From positions 1-56,635 of the forward strand of contig NZ_JFHN01000023.1 in NCBI RefSeq assembly GCF_000590885.1: DNA of 56,635 nt, written 5' to 3'. Made by a program: the position numbers and the translations under genes. This document shows positions 30,871 through 39,332 of the stretch, piece after piece (positions within the stretch are counted from its first letter, which is position 1; every line of letters begins with the position of its first letter). This DNA comes from Erwinia mallotivora (GTDB lineage Bacteria; Pseudomonadota; Gammaproteobacteria; Enterobacterales; Enterobacteriaceae). The notes under the pieces were generated by a model, which ran no database searches, was not told where the DNA came from, and was given only the letters and a program-made list of their open reading frames with translations.

Positions 30871-31991
30871 GGTCAGCACTTTTCTATCATCTTCCACTGT
30901 GCTCCCATATTGAGGAAGAACCTGATGACGGCAAACGCTGGCAACCGGGGCTGTCCGTTCCGGCACGACCATTCCGTGTTCGATTCTATACCCCCTGCCG
31001 GGAATGGGTGGAATCCTTTGCTGTCCTGTCTGCGGGACGGCTGCTTACATCACAAGCTGTCGAATGGCTTTCTGATACACCACTTGCATTACACAATGTC
31101 GCATATTCGATCCGCAATCATCATCCCGAGATGCAACTCTTGCAAAAATTATTAAACGAGGCTGCTGCAATAGCAGAATCGCCATTGCAACACGATATCG
31201 AAACCACCCGGAGTACTGAATCAGGCTCTCAGGCTGAATTGCTCACTTCTTCTTTTGATCATCTAAAAAATAAAGAGACTGTAACTAACGAATCACTGAC
31301 TGCTGTTGATTTCACTCTGGCTACCTCTCTGGAGGGTGTGCCTGCTGAACTCGCTGATAATCCCTCAAACAAACCCTGTGATATAAATCTTTCAGAAAAA
31401 GATGACGATAATAATACGGAGACCAACAGTCTGCTGTCATTATTCGATGAGGTTAATAATACTGAGGATGCTACAAATCCTGTTACGAATGAAACTCATC
31501 ATTGTTTAGTGGATTTTACTGAGGCGGTCACCGATGAGCCAGTCATACTAAAAGATATGGATCATGGCTGTTCGAGAGATGCCTTATCAGATTCCGAAGT
31601 GAAAAATTCTTCTCCGCCCGACATACCTGATGGGCAGGAATTTATGAACTGGTTAAGTAAAGGGATTAACTCCGGGGAATTAAGCTTCAATGAGCAACCC
31701 GATAAAATCCACACTATCTCTGGATATGTTTTCCTTCCCGTCCCTGGAATATTCTTCGAGTTCCTGAAATCAAGAGGTGAAAATGCAAATTCCAGAGAGT
31801 CACTTCAACTTTCTTTTGAAAGGATGAATATACATAAGCGCCATGATAAAAAAAGGTTTTATTATGTTTTGATACATGATGAATGTGATAAGAAAGGTAA
31901 ACTCAGAAGGGAAAAAGGATATCTGTTGAAAGGTAAGTCAGTCTTTCATCAAAAAGTACCTGCGGACAGTCTTTACATATCAGCGCCCTGA
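30870..31991 (+). pseudogene. ICE relaxase (MobH/TraI_2 type), C-terminal remnant
   Basis: An open frame of about 370 codons runs from the IS481 junction to a TGA at 31989. Its last 120 residues match the C-terminal domain of MobH-type relaxases (TraI_2_C/DUF1528): EFMNWLSKGINSGELSFNEQ, GYVFLPVPGIFFEF and the final GYLLKGKSVF region. The middle is acidic and low-complexity. The N-terminal HD-like relaxase domain is missing. In SPI-7/PFGI-1 elements this gene lies near the integrase end, as here. The only plausible start (GTG at 31008) is inside the former gene. Non-functional. Confidence 0.75.
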
Positions 31992-32040
31992 TTTTTATAA
32001 AAAGACAGAGCATTTTCAACATATAACTGAAGAGAAAACA

Positions 32041-33056
32041 ATGAACGGAAATAATGGTGATTGTTCCTGGAAAATGCTTGTGGATGAATACTTTTTTCAT
32101 AAACATTTAAGAGAGCAGACTGAGTTAAGCTATATGAAGGTTGTCAATGTCTTCAGGAAGTTTATGGGGCTGCTTCGTTTTCCTGAAAGTAGAACGCAAC
32201 GGGATGTTTTAATGTGGCGTCGTCATGTATCAAAAGAGCAGGAGTCTTCTTCTCATACGTGGAATAATAAAGTTGAACATATGCGCGCGTTGTATAATTT
32301 CTGGATAAAGCAGAAGCTGGTGAGTTATGAGGAAAATCCTTTTAATGGTGTTTCTGTCAAATCGCATAAAAAAAGAAAGAAGACGCTGTCTGTAAATCAG
32401 ATGACAAGGGTTTCGCTGGTAATGCAGCAATTTGGTGAGGATGAAAAGATTTGCCCGGAAGGGCATGCAAATTGCGCGCTTTACCCGGTATGGTACTGGA
32501 ATGTCGTGCTGGATACGCTTCGTTATACCGGAATGCGCCAGAATCAGCTGCTGCATATTCGTCTGAAAGACGTCTGTCTGGATGAGGGGGGGCGATTGAA
32601 CTGAGAACTGAGGGAAGTAAAACCTGTCGTGAGTGGAAGGTGCCTATAGTCGCTCACCTGCGAGCGCAACTGAGAATGCTTACTGAAAAAGCGATTGCCC
32701 GTGGTGCAGAAAGAGACGATATACTCTTTCACTTTGAGCGTTTTGTATCTCCTCCGAGTGAACGTGAAAAACTATCGGGGATGCCGTCATTGCAGCCTTT
32801 ACGTTCTTTTTTCAGACGACTGTCAAATGAATGCGGATTTTTCGTTACACCTCATCGTTTCAGGCACACGCTGGCCACCACGCTGATGAAATCCCCGGAG
32901 CGTAATCTGCAATTGGTTAAAGGCCTGCCTGGACACAGCAGTGTCAGCACCACAATGGAATACATCGATATCAATATGGATATTGCGGCAAGAACGCTGG
33001 AGCAGGAATTGTCTTTATTCACTGATAAACGTACGGAAAGGGCCTGGAATGGTTGA
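32041..33056 (+). pseudogene. ICE tyrosine integrase, frameshifted
   Basis: Encodes a XerC/D-like site-specific recombinase of about 337 residues if one frame change is repaired. The first frame (32041-32604) has the core-binding domain and the first catalytic Arg (RYTGMRQNQLLHIRLKD). The second (to 33056) has HRFRHTLATTLM, GHSSVSTTMEY with the catalytic His, Arg and Tyr. The break is at a run of six G (about 32587-32592); adding one G restores the frame into IELRTEGSKT. It lies about 180 bp from the att repeat, as expected for an element-end integrase. It is either a decayed gene or a homopolymer sequencing error. Confidence 0.85.
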
Positions 33057-33353
33057 CATATGGCCAGGTGATTGTAATTATTCGCAGTGATCGAGAAAAG
33101 GGAACCTGCTGCAACAGATTCCCTGTTCGAGAGGGTAACTTTCTGATGTGTACTGACGTGAGATAAACATCAACAAGTACCACTTTCGCAAAACGCCCGT
33201 CAGTTTTCTCACCTCTGACCAGCGTGCTTCGATGTAAGTGGTGCCCGGACTCGGAATCGAACCAAGGACACGGGGATTTTCAATCCCCGTGTTTCTGGAA
33301 ATAACAGAATGGAGCACTCGTTCTCATCTGAATAAAGTAATTCAGGTGACGAA
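33057..33353. other. junction of two element ends
   Basis: About 300 bp between the integrase and parA. It includes the att repeat (33239-33288). To its left is the end of the integrase-side element, with a 5-bp stem (GGGAA / TTCCC) near 33100; to its right the leader of parA, with AGGTG before its ATG. No gene is seen. Confidence 0.6.
33239..33288 (-). repeat. att site: 3' part of tRNA-Phe
   Basis: Read on the minus strand this 50-bp stretch begins GGGGATTGAAAATCCCC (anticodon GAA and its stem) and continues through the T-arm (GGTTCGATTCC) to the acceptor end GTCCGGGCACCA. It matches the 3' part of enterobacterial tRNA-Phe as I recall it. The 5' half of the tRNA is absent: beyond 33288 the sequence is unrelated. 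This is therefore an integration-site repeat, not a functional tRNA. SPI-7 and related ICEs use a tRNA-Phe site. Confidence 0.88.
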
Positions 33354-34241
33354 ATGCATTCAAAAACTAAAGTTGTACCCATTGTTTCTACCAAAGGCGG
33401 GGAGGGTAAATCAACCCAGACCGCTTACCTCGGTGGTTTTCTCGCCGATGCCGGTATTAAAACTCTCATCATCGACGGCGATCATGCTCAGCCCACCCTT
33501 AGCAGCATGTACCCTCTCAGTTATGAAGCCCCCTGCGGTCTGTATGAATTACTCATGCAAACGGTGGACCTTTCCAGCCCCGAAAATATTATCTCTCGCA
33601 CCAATATCGATAATCTGGACCTCATAGTTTCTAACGACCCACGTAACCTGTTGCCGACATACATGCTGAATGTTGCTGATGGGCGAGTGCGCCTTCGTAA
33701 TGCTCTATCCACACCTCTTTTCAGTCAGTATGACGTGATCCTGATTGATTCTCAGGGGTGTCGTTCGGTTATGTTTGAACTGATAATCCTGGCGTCAACG
33801 GGGGATATGATTGGCATGGTGAAGCCCGCTTTAGCGGACATTCGTGAATTTCTGCGTGGCACAGTAGCATTGATGGAGGATTTGCTGCCTTACACGGCAT
33901 TTGGAATTAGCCTGCCTCGCATCCACATGCTCATTAACTGCATGAAATATACCGTGCTGGCGCAATCTACCGTCGAGGAAGCGGAACACATCGTTTCTCA
34001 TCGTAAATACAGCCAGCATGCTGACAAAATTCACATCAAGATGCTGAAAACCCGCATCTATGATCTTGATATATACCTTCAGGGCCATGCTTCAGGCAAG
34101 CCAGTCCATCGACTGGAGCGTAAAACTACTCGTGCAAGCGACTCAGCCTTTGATTCAATGTATCAACTCGCCTGCGAACTGTTCCCCGAATGGAAATCCC
34201 AGTTTGATGCGCTGAACGGTACGGGAGAGTCCCATGACTGA
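33354..34241 (+). CDS. parA: ParA/Soj-family partition ATPase of the ICE
   Basis: Encodes a 295-residue ATPase of the ParA/MinD class. The deviant Walker A is KGGEGKSTQTAYLGG (about residues 14-28), followed by the Walker A' region LIIDGDHAQPTLS and Walker B VILIDSQG. ICEs of the SPI-7/PFGI-1 type carry this gene (soj) at the left end, where it stabilises the excised circular form. It starts 66 bp after the att repeat and overlaps the helicase gene by 8 bp. Confidence 0.92.
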   Translation: MHSKTKVVPIVSTKGGEGKSTQTAYLGGFLADAGIKTLIIDGDHAQPTLSSMYPLSYEAPCGLYELLMQTVDLSSPENIISRTNIDNLDLIVSNDPRNLLPTYMLNVADGRVRLRNALSTPLFSQYDVILIDSQGCRSVMFELIILASTGDMIGMVKPALADIREFLRGTVALMEDLLPYTAFGISLPRIHMLINCMKYTVLAQSTVEEAEHIVSHRKYSQHADKIHIKMLKTRIYDLDIYLQGHASGKPVHRLERKTTRASDSAFDSMYQLACELFPEWKSQFDALNGTGESHD

Positions 34242-35600
34242 GATTAGCAAAAAATATGCCGGACTTTGCTCATGGGATGCCGAGCAGTGCGTCCTGGGTG
34301 GACTGATGCTGGATAATGAGAGCTGGGATGACGTCGCACTGCTGCTGAAAAGCGATGATTTTTTTCACCGGGTCCATCGCGTTATTTTTGATGAAATGGC
34401 GGTGCTGATATCCGCCGGGCGTCCGATTGATTAATTACTCTCACCGACAGCATTGAGAGTCGTGGTAAAGAGGCCCTGCAACAGGTAGGGGGATTTGCCT
34501 ACCTGGCAGAACTGTCCAAAAACACGCCCAGCGCAGCCAATATCGTTGCGTACAGTGAAATCGTGGCCCGGCACAGCCGTGGTCGCCAGTTGTGTGTTAT
34601 CGGAAATGACATCACGGATTCCGTTAACGCGCCGGGCGCTGATATTGCGCTGATTATGGAGGAGGCGGAGCAAAAAATTACCCGGCTGGCTGAGTCTGCC
34701 GAGCCACAGCAGGCGGTCACCTTGCTCGATGGTATGGAAAAGCTGCTGAACGAACTGGAGCGGCGCTGTCAGACGCCCGATGGCATAACAGGTACAGCAA
34801 CCGGTTTTGACGATTTTGACGTGATGACCAGCGGTCTACAGTCAGGAGACCTTATCCTGGTAGCTGCACGGCCTTCAATGGGTAAGACCGCCTTTCTTAT
34901 CAGTATAATACTTAACTCCCTGATGAACAGTGCCGATGCGGTGGGGCAGTTTTACAGCCTTGAACAACCCACTGAGCAGATCCTGATGCGTATGGTGTCA
35001 TCTCTTGGCAATGTCGAGTTACAGCGCCTCAAAAGTGGTCTGATGGACGATGAGGACTGGGCGAAAGTATCAAATGCCTCTGCACTGCTGATGGGAAATT
35101 TGAAGCACCGCCTGATAATTGATGACACCAGTGCACTTTCACCGGCCATGCTGCGCATCCGCGCGCGGCGCAATGCGCGTCGCTACGGCCATCCGGCAAT
35201 TATCGGTATTGATTATCTGCAACTTATGCGTTGTCCAGGGCAGGAAAACCGCACTCAGGAAATTGCGGAGATTTCCCGATCCCTCAAGGCACTGGCAAAA
35301 GAGATGCACTGCCCGGTTGTGGCGCTCTCCCAGCTCAACCGCCAGCTTGAAAGTCGGGCTGACAAACGTCCCAATAATGGTGACCTTCGTGACTCCGGTG
35401 CCCTTGAGCAGGATGCGGATGTCATTGTCTTTATCTATCGTGATGAGGTGTATCACGAAGATTCAGAGTATAAGGGACGCGCTGAAGTTATTATCAGCAA
35501 GCAGCGTCAGGGGCCAACAGGAACGATTCGTCTGCAATTTGAGGGACGTTACACGCGGTTTGCCTCTGAGCAGACTTCCCGGACCGGGGGGTATGCATGA
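34234..35600 (+). pseudogene. DnaB-like replicative helicase of the ICE, frameshifted
   Basis: Two frames together give a DnaB-type helicase of about 455 residues. The first (34234-34434) is the N-terminal domain (WDAEQCVLGGLMLD, VHRVIFDEM, ending RPID). After one missing base near 34433 it continues ITLTDSIESRGKEAL and runs to 35600, with Walker A ARPSMGKTAF, Walker B IGIDYLQLM and SQLNRQLESR. The likely original was GATTTAATTACT with one T lost. The gene overlaps parA at its start and parB at its end by 4 bp. Whether the frameshift is real or a sequencing error cannot be told here. Confidence 0.88.
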
Positions 35601-37363
35601 GCAACGTCCGTAATCTCAATCTGGGTGCCGCCATGCTTCAGCGCGGCAAATCCCCCGCTCAGACCATTGCCGCATCTTCAACGCCACATTTACCCGTCAG
35701 CGAAATGGCGATGGTGCTAACTCTGGATCAGCTGCGGCCCAATCCCGATAATCCCCGCAAGGGTCGTAACCCGCGCTACGAGGAAATTAAAGCCTCGGTT
35801 CTGGCCCGTGGACTGGATTCAATACCCAAGGTGACCCGCGATCCGGATGGTGAAGACGTCTATATCTTCAGCGATGGAGGCAACACACGTTATCAGATCC
35901 TCTGTGAACTCTGGCAGGAAACCGGGGATGAGCGTTTTTTTCGCCTCCACACCATATTCAAACCCTGGCCCGGACGCCTGAAATGTCTGGTAGGTCATCT
36001 GGCGGAAAATGAGGTACGCGGTGATTTGACTTACATTGAAAAGGCTTTTGGTGTCCATAAGGCTCGTGTCATTCATGAGGAGCAGTTGGGACGCAGCACT
36101 ACGCTGCGTGAGCTTTCTGTTCTACTGGGGGAAGAGGGGTATCCGATTGATTTTTCGAGCGTTAGCCGAATGGAAGATACCCTGAATTATCTTTATCCCT
36201 ATATGCCCCGGCTGCTTGAGGATGGGATGAGTCGTACACAGATTGTTCCACTTCTGAGCCTCAGGTCATCCGTCACCAAAGTGTGGAAATCTTTCAGCAA
36301 TGAGGTCACTCCGGACTGTAATGCGGATGATATATTCGGAGCTGTCTGTCGTGTGTTTGATGAACCTGACAGCTACTCTCTGGATGTCTTTCGTGATGAA
36401 CTCATCGGCCAGCTTCTTAAGGCCTTTCCCCATCCCAGCCTCAACTACGACCGCTGGCTTATCGAATTGGACCCGAAAGAGCAGAAGCGCCGGGAGCAAT
36501 TCGGTGAGCCGCCGCCGGCACCTGTGCTGACAAATCCAGGCGAACAAAAACCTTCGCTGTCCTCCACCGGTGAGCAAAACGTCAATCATCAGGGTGCTGA
36601 GCCCATCGTTACAGTCCTGCCACCTGACACCTCATCGGAGTCCCAGGTCACCGGTCTTCGCAGCGGAACGCTTATTACGCCAACCCGGCCTGAACCGGCA
36701 CCTGGAAAATCCGTCCTCACTGAAGAATTTATTGGAATGAGCGGGTTTTCGGATGATCCGGGGACGACTACGGGTAGTCAGCCACGTCGGGAAATTCAGA
36801 ACGATCTTTTTGGTGGACGGCAGGTGATATCGGGAGAAACCAGCGTTACAGCTGAGGACTCTCAAACAGGCACATCACCGTCCGGTAATATTTTACTCGC
36901 ATCTGCCTTTACTGAAGACGACGCGTCAGCCGTCAGTATGGAAAGCTCCGTGGCCTTTGCGGCTACCGGCCTGGAGCCGGTCAGCGATATCTGGCATATC
37001 GCCGCGCTACAGGATGACGTTGAGCACCTACAGGATATGGCTTACCGGCTGGCCTATGAAATTGCTGAAGGGATGGGCTGCCAGGAGTGCGTAGTGGAAG
37101 ATAAAAAGCCGACTTCAGCGGGTTTTTGCGTCTCTGAAAGCACCCGTGAGTTTGGCCTTTTTCTGGCCGGGCTCTCCGGCAACCTGCCAGGCAAAACATT
37201 CAACATGTTCCTGTTCTGCATTAACTTTTTTGGTTCTCAGGAGCCGGCGGACACGCCGGTATTTGATGATATCACCGTGGTGAAAACCCTGCGTCTTATC
37301 CGGATTATCCGACGTCTGCGTGAATTACAGCGCCAGGCTGCAACAGGAGGTAAACATGTCTGA
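35597..37363 (+). CDS. parB: ParB-family protein of the ICE
   Basis: Encodes 588 residues. A ParB/sulfiredoxin-like nuclease domain is near the N-terminus (LTLDQLRPNPDNPRKG and FSDGGNTRYQIL, about residues 41-100), followed by a helix-turn-helix region and a long low-complexity linker rich in Thr, Ser and Pro (about 310-430). The C-terminal domain (about 455-588) is alpha-helical. This is the long ParB of SPI-7/PFGI-1-type ICEs, acting with ParA and the helicase. It overlaps the helicase gene by 4 bp and the next gene by 8 bp. Confidence 0.88.
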   Translation: MSNVRNLNLGAAMLQRGKSPAQTIAASSTPHLPVSEMAMVLTLDQLRPNPDNPRKGRNPRYEEIKASVLARGLDSIPKVTRDPDGEDVYIFSDGGNTRYQILCELWQETGDERFFRLHTIFKPWPGRLKCLVGHLAENEVRGDLTYIEKAFGVHKARVIHEEQLGRSTTLRELSVLLGEEGYPIDFSSVSRMEDTLNYLYPYMPRLLEDGMSRTQIVPLLSLRSSVTKVWKSFSNEVTPDCNADDIFGAVCRVFDEPDSYSLDVFRDELIGQLLKAFPHPSLNYDRWLIELDPKEQKRREQFGEPPPAPVLTNPGEQKPSLSSTGEQNVNHQGAEPIVTVLPPDTSSESQVTGLRSGTLITPTRPEPAPGKSVLTEEFIGMSGFSDDPGTTTGSQPRREIQNDLFGGRQVISGETSVTAEDSQTGTSPSGNILLASAFTEDDASAVSMESSVAFAATGLEPVSDIWHIAALQDDVEHLQDMAYRLAYEIAEGMGCQECVVEDKKPTSAGFCVSESTREFGLFLAGLSGNLPGKTFNMFLFCINFFGSQEPADTPVFDDITVVKTLRLIRIIRRLRELQRQAATGGKHV

Positions 37364-37613
37364 TGACCTGAATGATGAAATGGCCCAGGCCAGCACGGCA
37401 CTGTTCACGCAACGCGGTATTGATGCCATCCGTGCGCAGGTTCACTCAGCGCTGCCATCGAAAGAGACCTGCGAGGGCTGCGGTGCGGAAATTCCGCCTG
37501 CAAGACAAATCGCGGTGCCGGGCGTGTCGCTGTGCGCAGGCTGTCAGGACGTCAGGGAGCGCCAGCAGCGGCACCGTTCAGGCCAGAGCAGGGGGCTGCG
37601 CTATGGTGGATAA
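37356..37613 (+). CDS. TraR/DksA-type C4 zinc-finger protein
   Basis: Encodes 85 residues with a C4 zinc finger (CEGCGAEIPPARQ then LCAGCQDVRERQQ) like TraR/DksA. Small proteins of this kind bind the secondary channel of RNA polymerase and adjust transcription. AGGAGG lies 5 bp before the ATG at 37356. It overlaps the end of parB and the start of the next gene, so it is part of the ICE replication operon. Confidence 0.85.
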   Translation: MSDDLNDEMAQASTALFTQRGIDAIRAQVHSALPSKETCEGCGAEIPPARQIAVPGVSLCAGCQDVRERQQRHRSGQSRGLRYGG

Positions 37614-38343
37614 CAAACTCCTTTCTCGCATTCGTCGCCTGATGGCGTTGGGGACCCGCAACAGCAACCATCATGAGTCGGCACGCGCCGTGGCGCTGGC
37701 TCAGCGGCTGATGCAGCGTCATGGCCTGACGCCCGACATGCTCTCGTTGCACGACGTTGCTGAGACGGTATGTCATCGTCTTAACAGCAACGCAGAGAGT
37801 GTGCCTGCGTGGCTCAACTCACTGGCCACGGTGGTCTGCATGGCCACCGGATGTCGCTGCTGGTTTGGCTGGTACGTGCACACTACCCCAAATGGCGTGA
37901 CCCGCCTTCGCCGGTCGCTGCATTTTTATGGCTTCAGCGAAAGGCCGGAGGTGGCGCTTTATATCTTTACGGTACTACAGCGCCAGCTGCGCATTGCCAC
38001 TGACGTACACATGGCTGGCTACCGCTCACGACGCATCCTGCCACGAACCCTGCGCCGCCGGGCCGATCAGTTCCGTGAAGGCTGGGTGGCCGGTGTCTGG
38101 CAGGTGTTGCAGTCCTTTTCCGCCGCAGGAGAAGAGGAGACGATGCTTAAATGCTGGCTGGCTCAGCGGCACAAAGAGCATTCTCTGTGCCAGCTGAACG
38201 TACGTGAAGCGGGTCGCTGTCGTGGTGACATGACGGCCCGTCTGGCAGGTGTGTTAGCGGGACGTGAAGCCGACGTTCATCACGGGGTTAACGGAGCGCA
38301 GGCTCCACATCTTATTTCAGCGGGAGGGGCTGCGCATGAGTGA
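37603..38343 (+). CDS. DUF2786-family ICE protein
   Basis: Encodes 246 residues. The N-terminal ~45 residues (KLLSRIRRLMALGTRNSNHHES, ALAQRLMQRHGLTP) are the DUF2786 signature. The rest is arginine-rich and predicted soluble. Members are common in this ICE family with no firm function, possibly nucleic-acid related. The ATG at 37603 overlaps the zinc-finger gene by 11 bp; a longer frame upstream would be entirely within that gene and is not likely. Confidence 0.8.
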   Translation: MVDNKLLSRIRRLMALGTRNSNHHESARAVALAQRLMQRHGLTPDMLSLHDVAETVCHRLNSNAESVPAWLNSLATVVCMATGCRCWFGWYVHTTPNGVTRLRRSLHFYGFSERPEVALYIFTVLQRQLRIATDVHMAGYRSRRILPRTLRRRADQFREGWVAGVWQVLQSFSAAGEEETMLKCWLAQRHKEHSLCQLNVREAGRCRGDMTARLAGVLAGREADVHHGVNGAQAPHLISAGGAAHE

Positions 38344-38431
38344 TTTTCTGTTATGGGGTGCCTGCCTTGCCGGCTGGCTTTTTGATGCTTTTCTCGTCGC
38401 CAGTCAGGCGATGTCAGGAGGGGTGCTATGA
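38336..38431 (+). CDS. 31-residue membrane microprotein
   Basis: The sequence MSDFLLWGACLAGWLFDAFL is followed by VASQAMSGGVL and a stop. One hydrophobic helix covers most of it. CGGGAGGGG is just upstream of the ATG, the start overlaps the preceding gene by 8 bp, and the stop overlaps the next start codon (ATGA). Such tight coupling supports a real gene. No function is known to me. Confidence 0.6.
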   Translation: MSDFLLWGACLAGWLFDAFLVASQAMSGGVL

Positions 38432-39024
38432 GCCAGCATAATCTGTCACAGGCCACCACGACCATCCTCTCTTCGCTACTGATGGATGTGAAAAACGGCA
38501 ATATACGGCGCTGTGAGTCACTGGGTATGTCCGTCGATGAAATACGCGCACTCAGCCAGCTAAGCCTCGATGATCTGCACTATCTGAGCCAGTCACATGT
38601 TTCGGTGCTGGACGTTACCATCAATCACGAGAATTTTCGGCTGATGCTTAATCAGGCGCGTAACGAACAGAAACGCATGCTGATGATTGACCGGGCGCTT
38701 GAACTGGGCGGGTCAATGGATTTGATGGATAAATACTTCGGCATGTCACCTTCAGAGGTGAGCGCCCGTCGTCGCCTGATGGGCATTGAAACCCGTCAGG
38801 GGCGCACACAGTCGCTGACTGAGCCGCAGGATACGGCGCTGTGGGCTGAATGGAAGGTGGCCGGTCTTACGTCGCCGGACTCCCATCAGGCGCTGGAGGC
38901 GATGATGCTGGCCGCTGAACAGTACAGTCTGTCACTGACGGCGGTCTGGACCCGCGTTTCGCAGTGGTGTCGTGAAGTGAACATCTCCCGCAAACCCGAT
39001 ACATCCCGGCGCAGGGAGGCATGA
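38428..39024 (+). CDS. DUF2857-family ICE protein
   Basis: Encodes 198 residues, mostly helical, of the DUF2857 family found beside ParB in SPI-7/PFGI-1 ICEs. The segment RALELGGSMDLMDKYFGMSP followed by SEVSARRRLMG looks like a helix-turn-helix, so DNA binding is possible. AGGAGGGG precedes the ATG at 38428. The start overlaps the microprotein stop and the stop overlaps the next gene. Confidence 0.82.
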   Translation: MSQHNLSQATTTILSSLLMDVKNGNIRRCESLGMSVDEIRALSQLSLDDLHYLSQSHVSVLDVTINHENFRLMLNQARNEQKRMLMIDRALELGGSMDLMDKYFGMSPSEVSARRRLMGIETRQGRTQSLTEPQDTALWAEWKVAGLTSPDSHQALEAMMLAAEQYSLSLTAVWTRVSQWCREVNISRKPDTSRRREA

Positions 39025-39254
39025 TGGAAATGCGCGATTTCTCCGTTCGTCAGCAGGTTTCACCCGCTGTGCGCCGCCGCGCTCAGCAGCTGTTCAGCGC
39101 CGCCCGGACCGGTAAAAAGGTTTACCGACGACTGAAGCTCAATGGCTATCTGAAAATTGATGTCGGGCCCTTCTGGCGCATTCTGAGCAAGGACAATGGT
39201 CACCGGTGGTGGCTGATGGACCATGAAACGTATAACCGGGAAATACGCCGGTAA
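39024..39254 (+). CDS. small conserved ICE protein
   Basis: Encodes 76 basic residues (VRRRAQQLFSAARTGKKVYR, then WRILSKDNGHRWWLMDHETY). The pattern recalls a compact ParE/RelE-like fold, but no active residues can be defined. Equivalent short genes occupy this spot in SPI-7-like elements. GGGAGG is one base from the ATG at 39021 and four bases from the ATG at 39024, so 39024 is preferred, though the former would couple directly to the preceding stop. Confidence 0.65.
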   Translation: MEMRDFSVRQQVSPAVRRRAQQLFSAARTGKKVYRRLKLNGYLKIDVGPFWRILSKDNGHRWWLMDHETYNREIRR

Positions 39255-39332
39255 CGGAATACCGCTGAAGACCGTCCGGTGCCGGGTTTATCCCGGCATC
39301 GTGCCGTCTCAGACTGAGAAGGGGAGTAAAAA

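Noticed and set aside
31008..31991. Intact 327-residue gene starting at GTG 31008
   Set aside because: In-frame homologous-looking sequence continues upstream to about 30870, so this is the 3' remnant of a longer relaxase, not a complete gene.
33239..33288. Functional tRNA-Phe gene
   Set aside because: Only the anticodon-to-acceptor part is present; the D-arm and 5' acceptor strand are missing.
37372..37602. Longer N-terminus for the DUF2786 protein
   Set aside because: It would be read wholly within the zinc-finger gene; the DUF2786 signature begins directly after the ATG at 37603.
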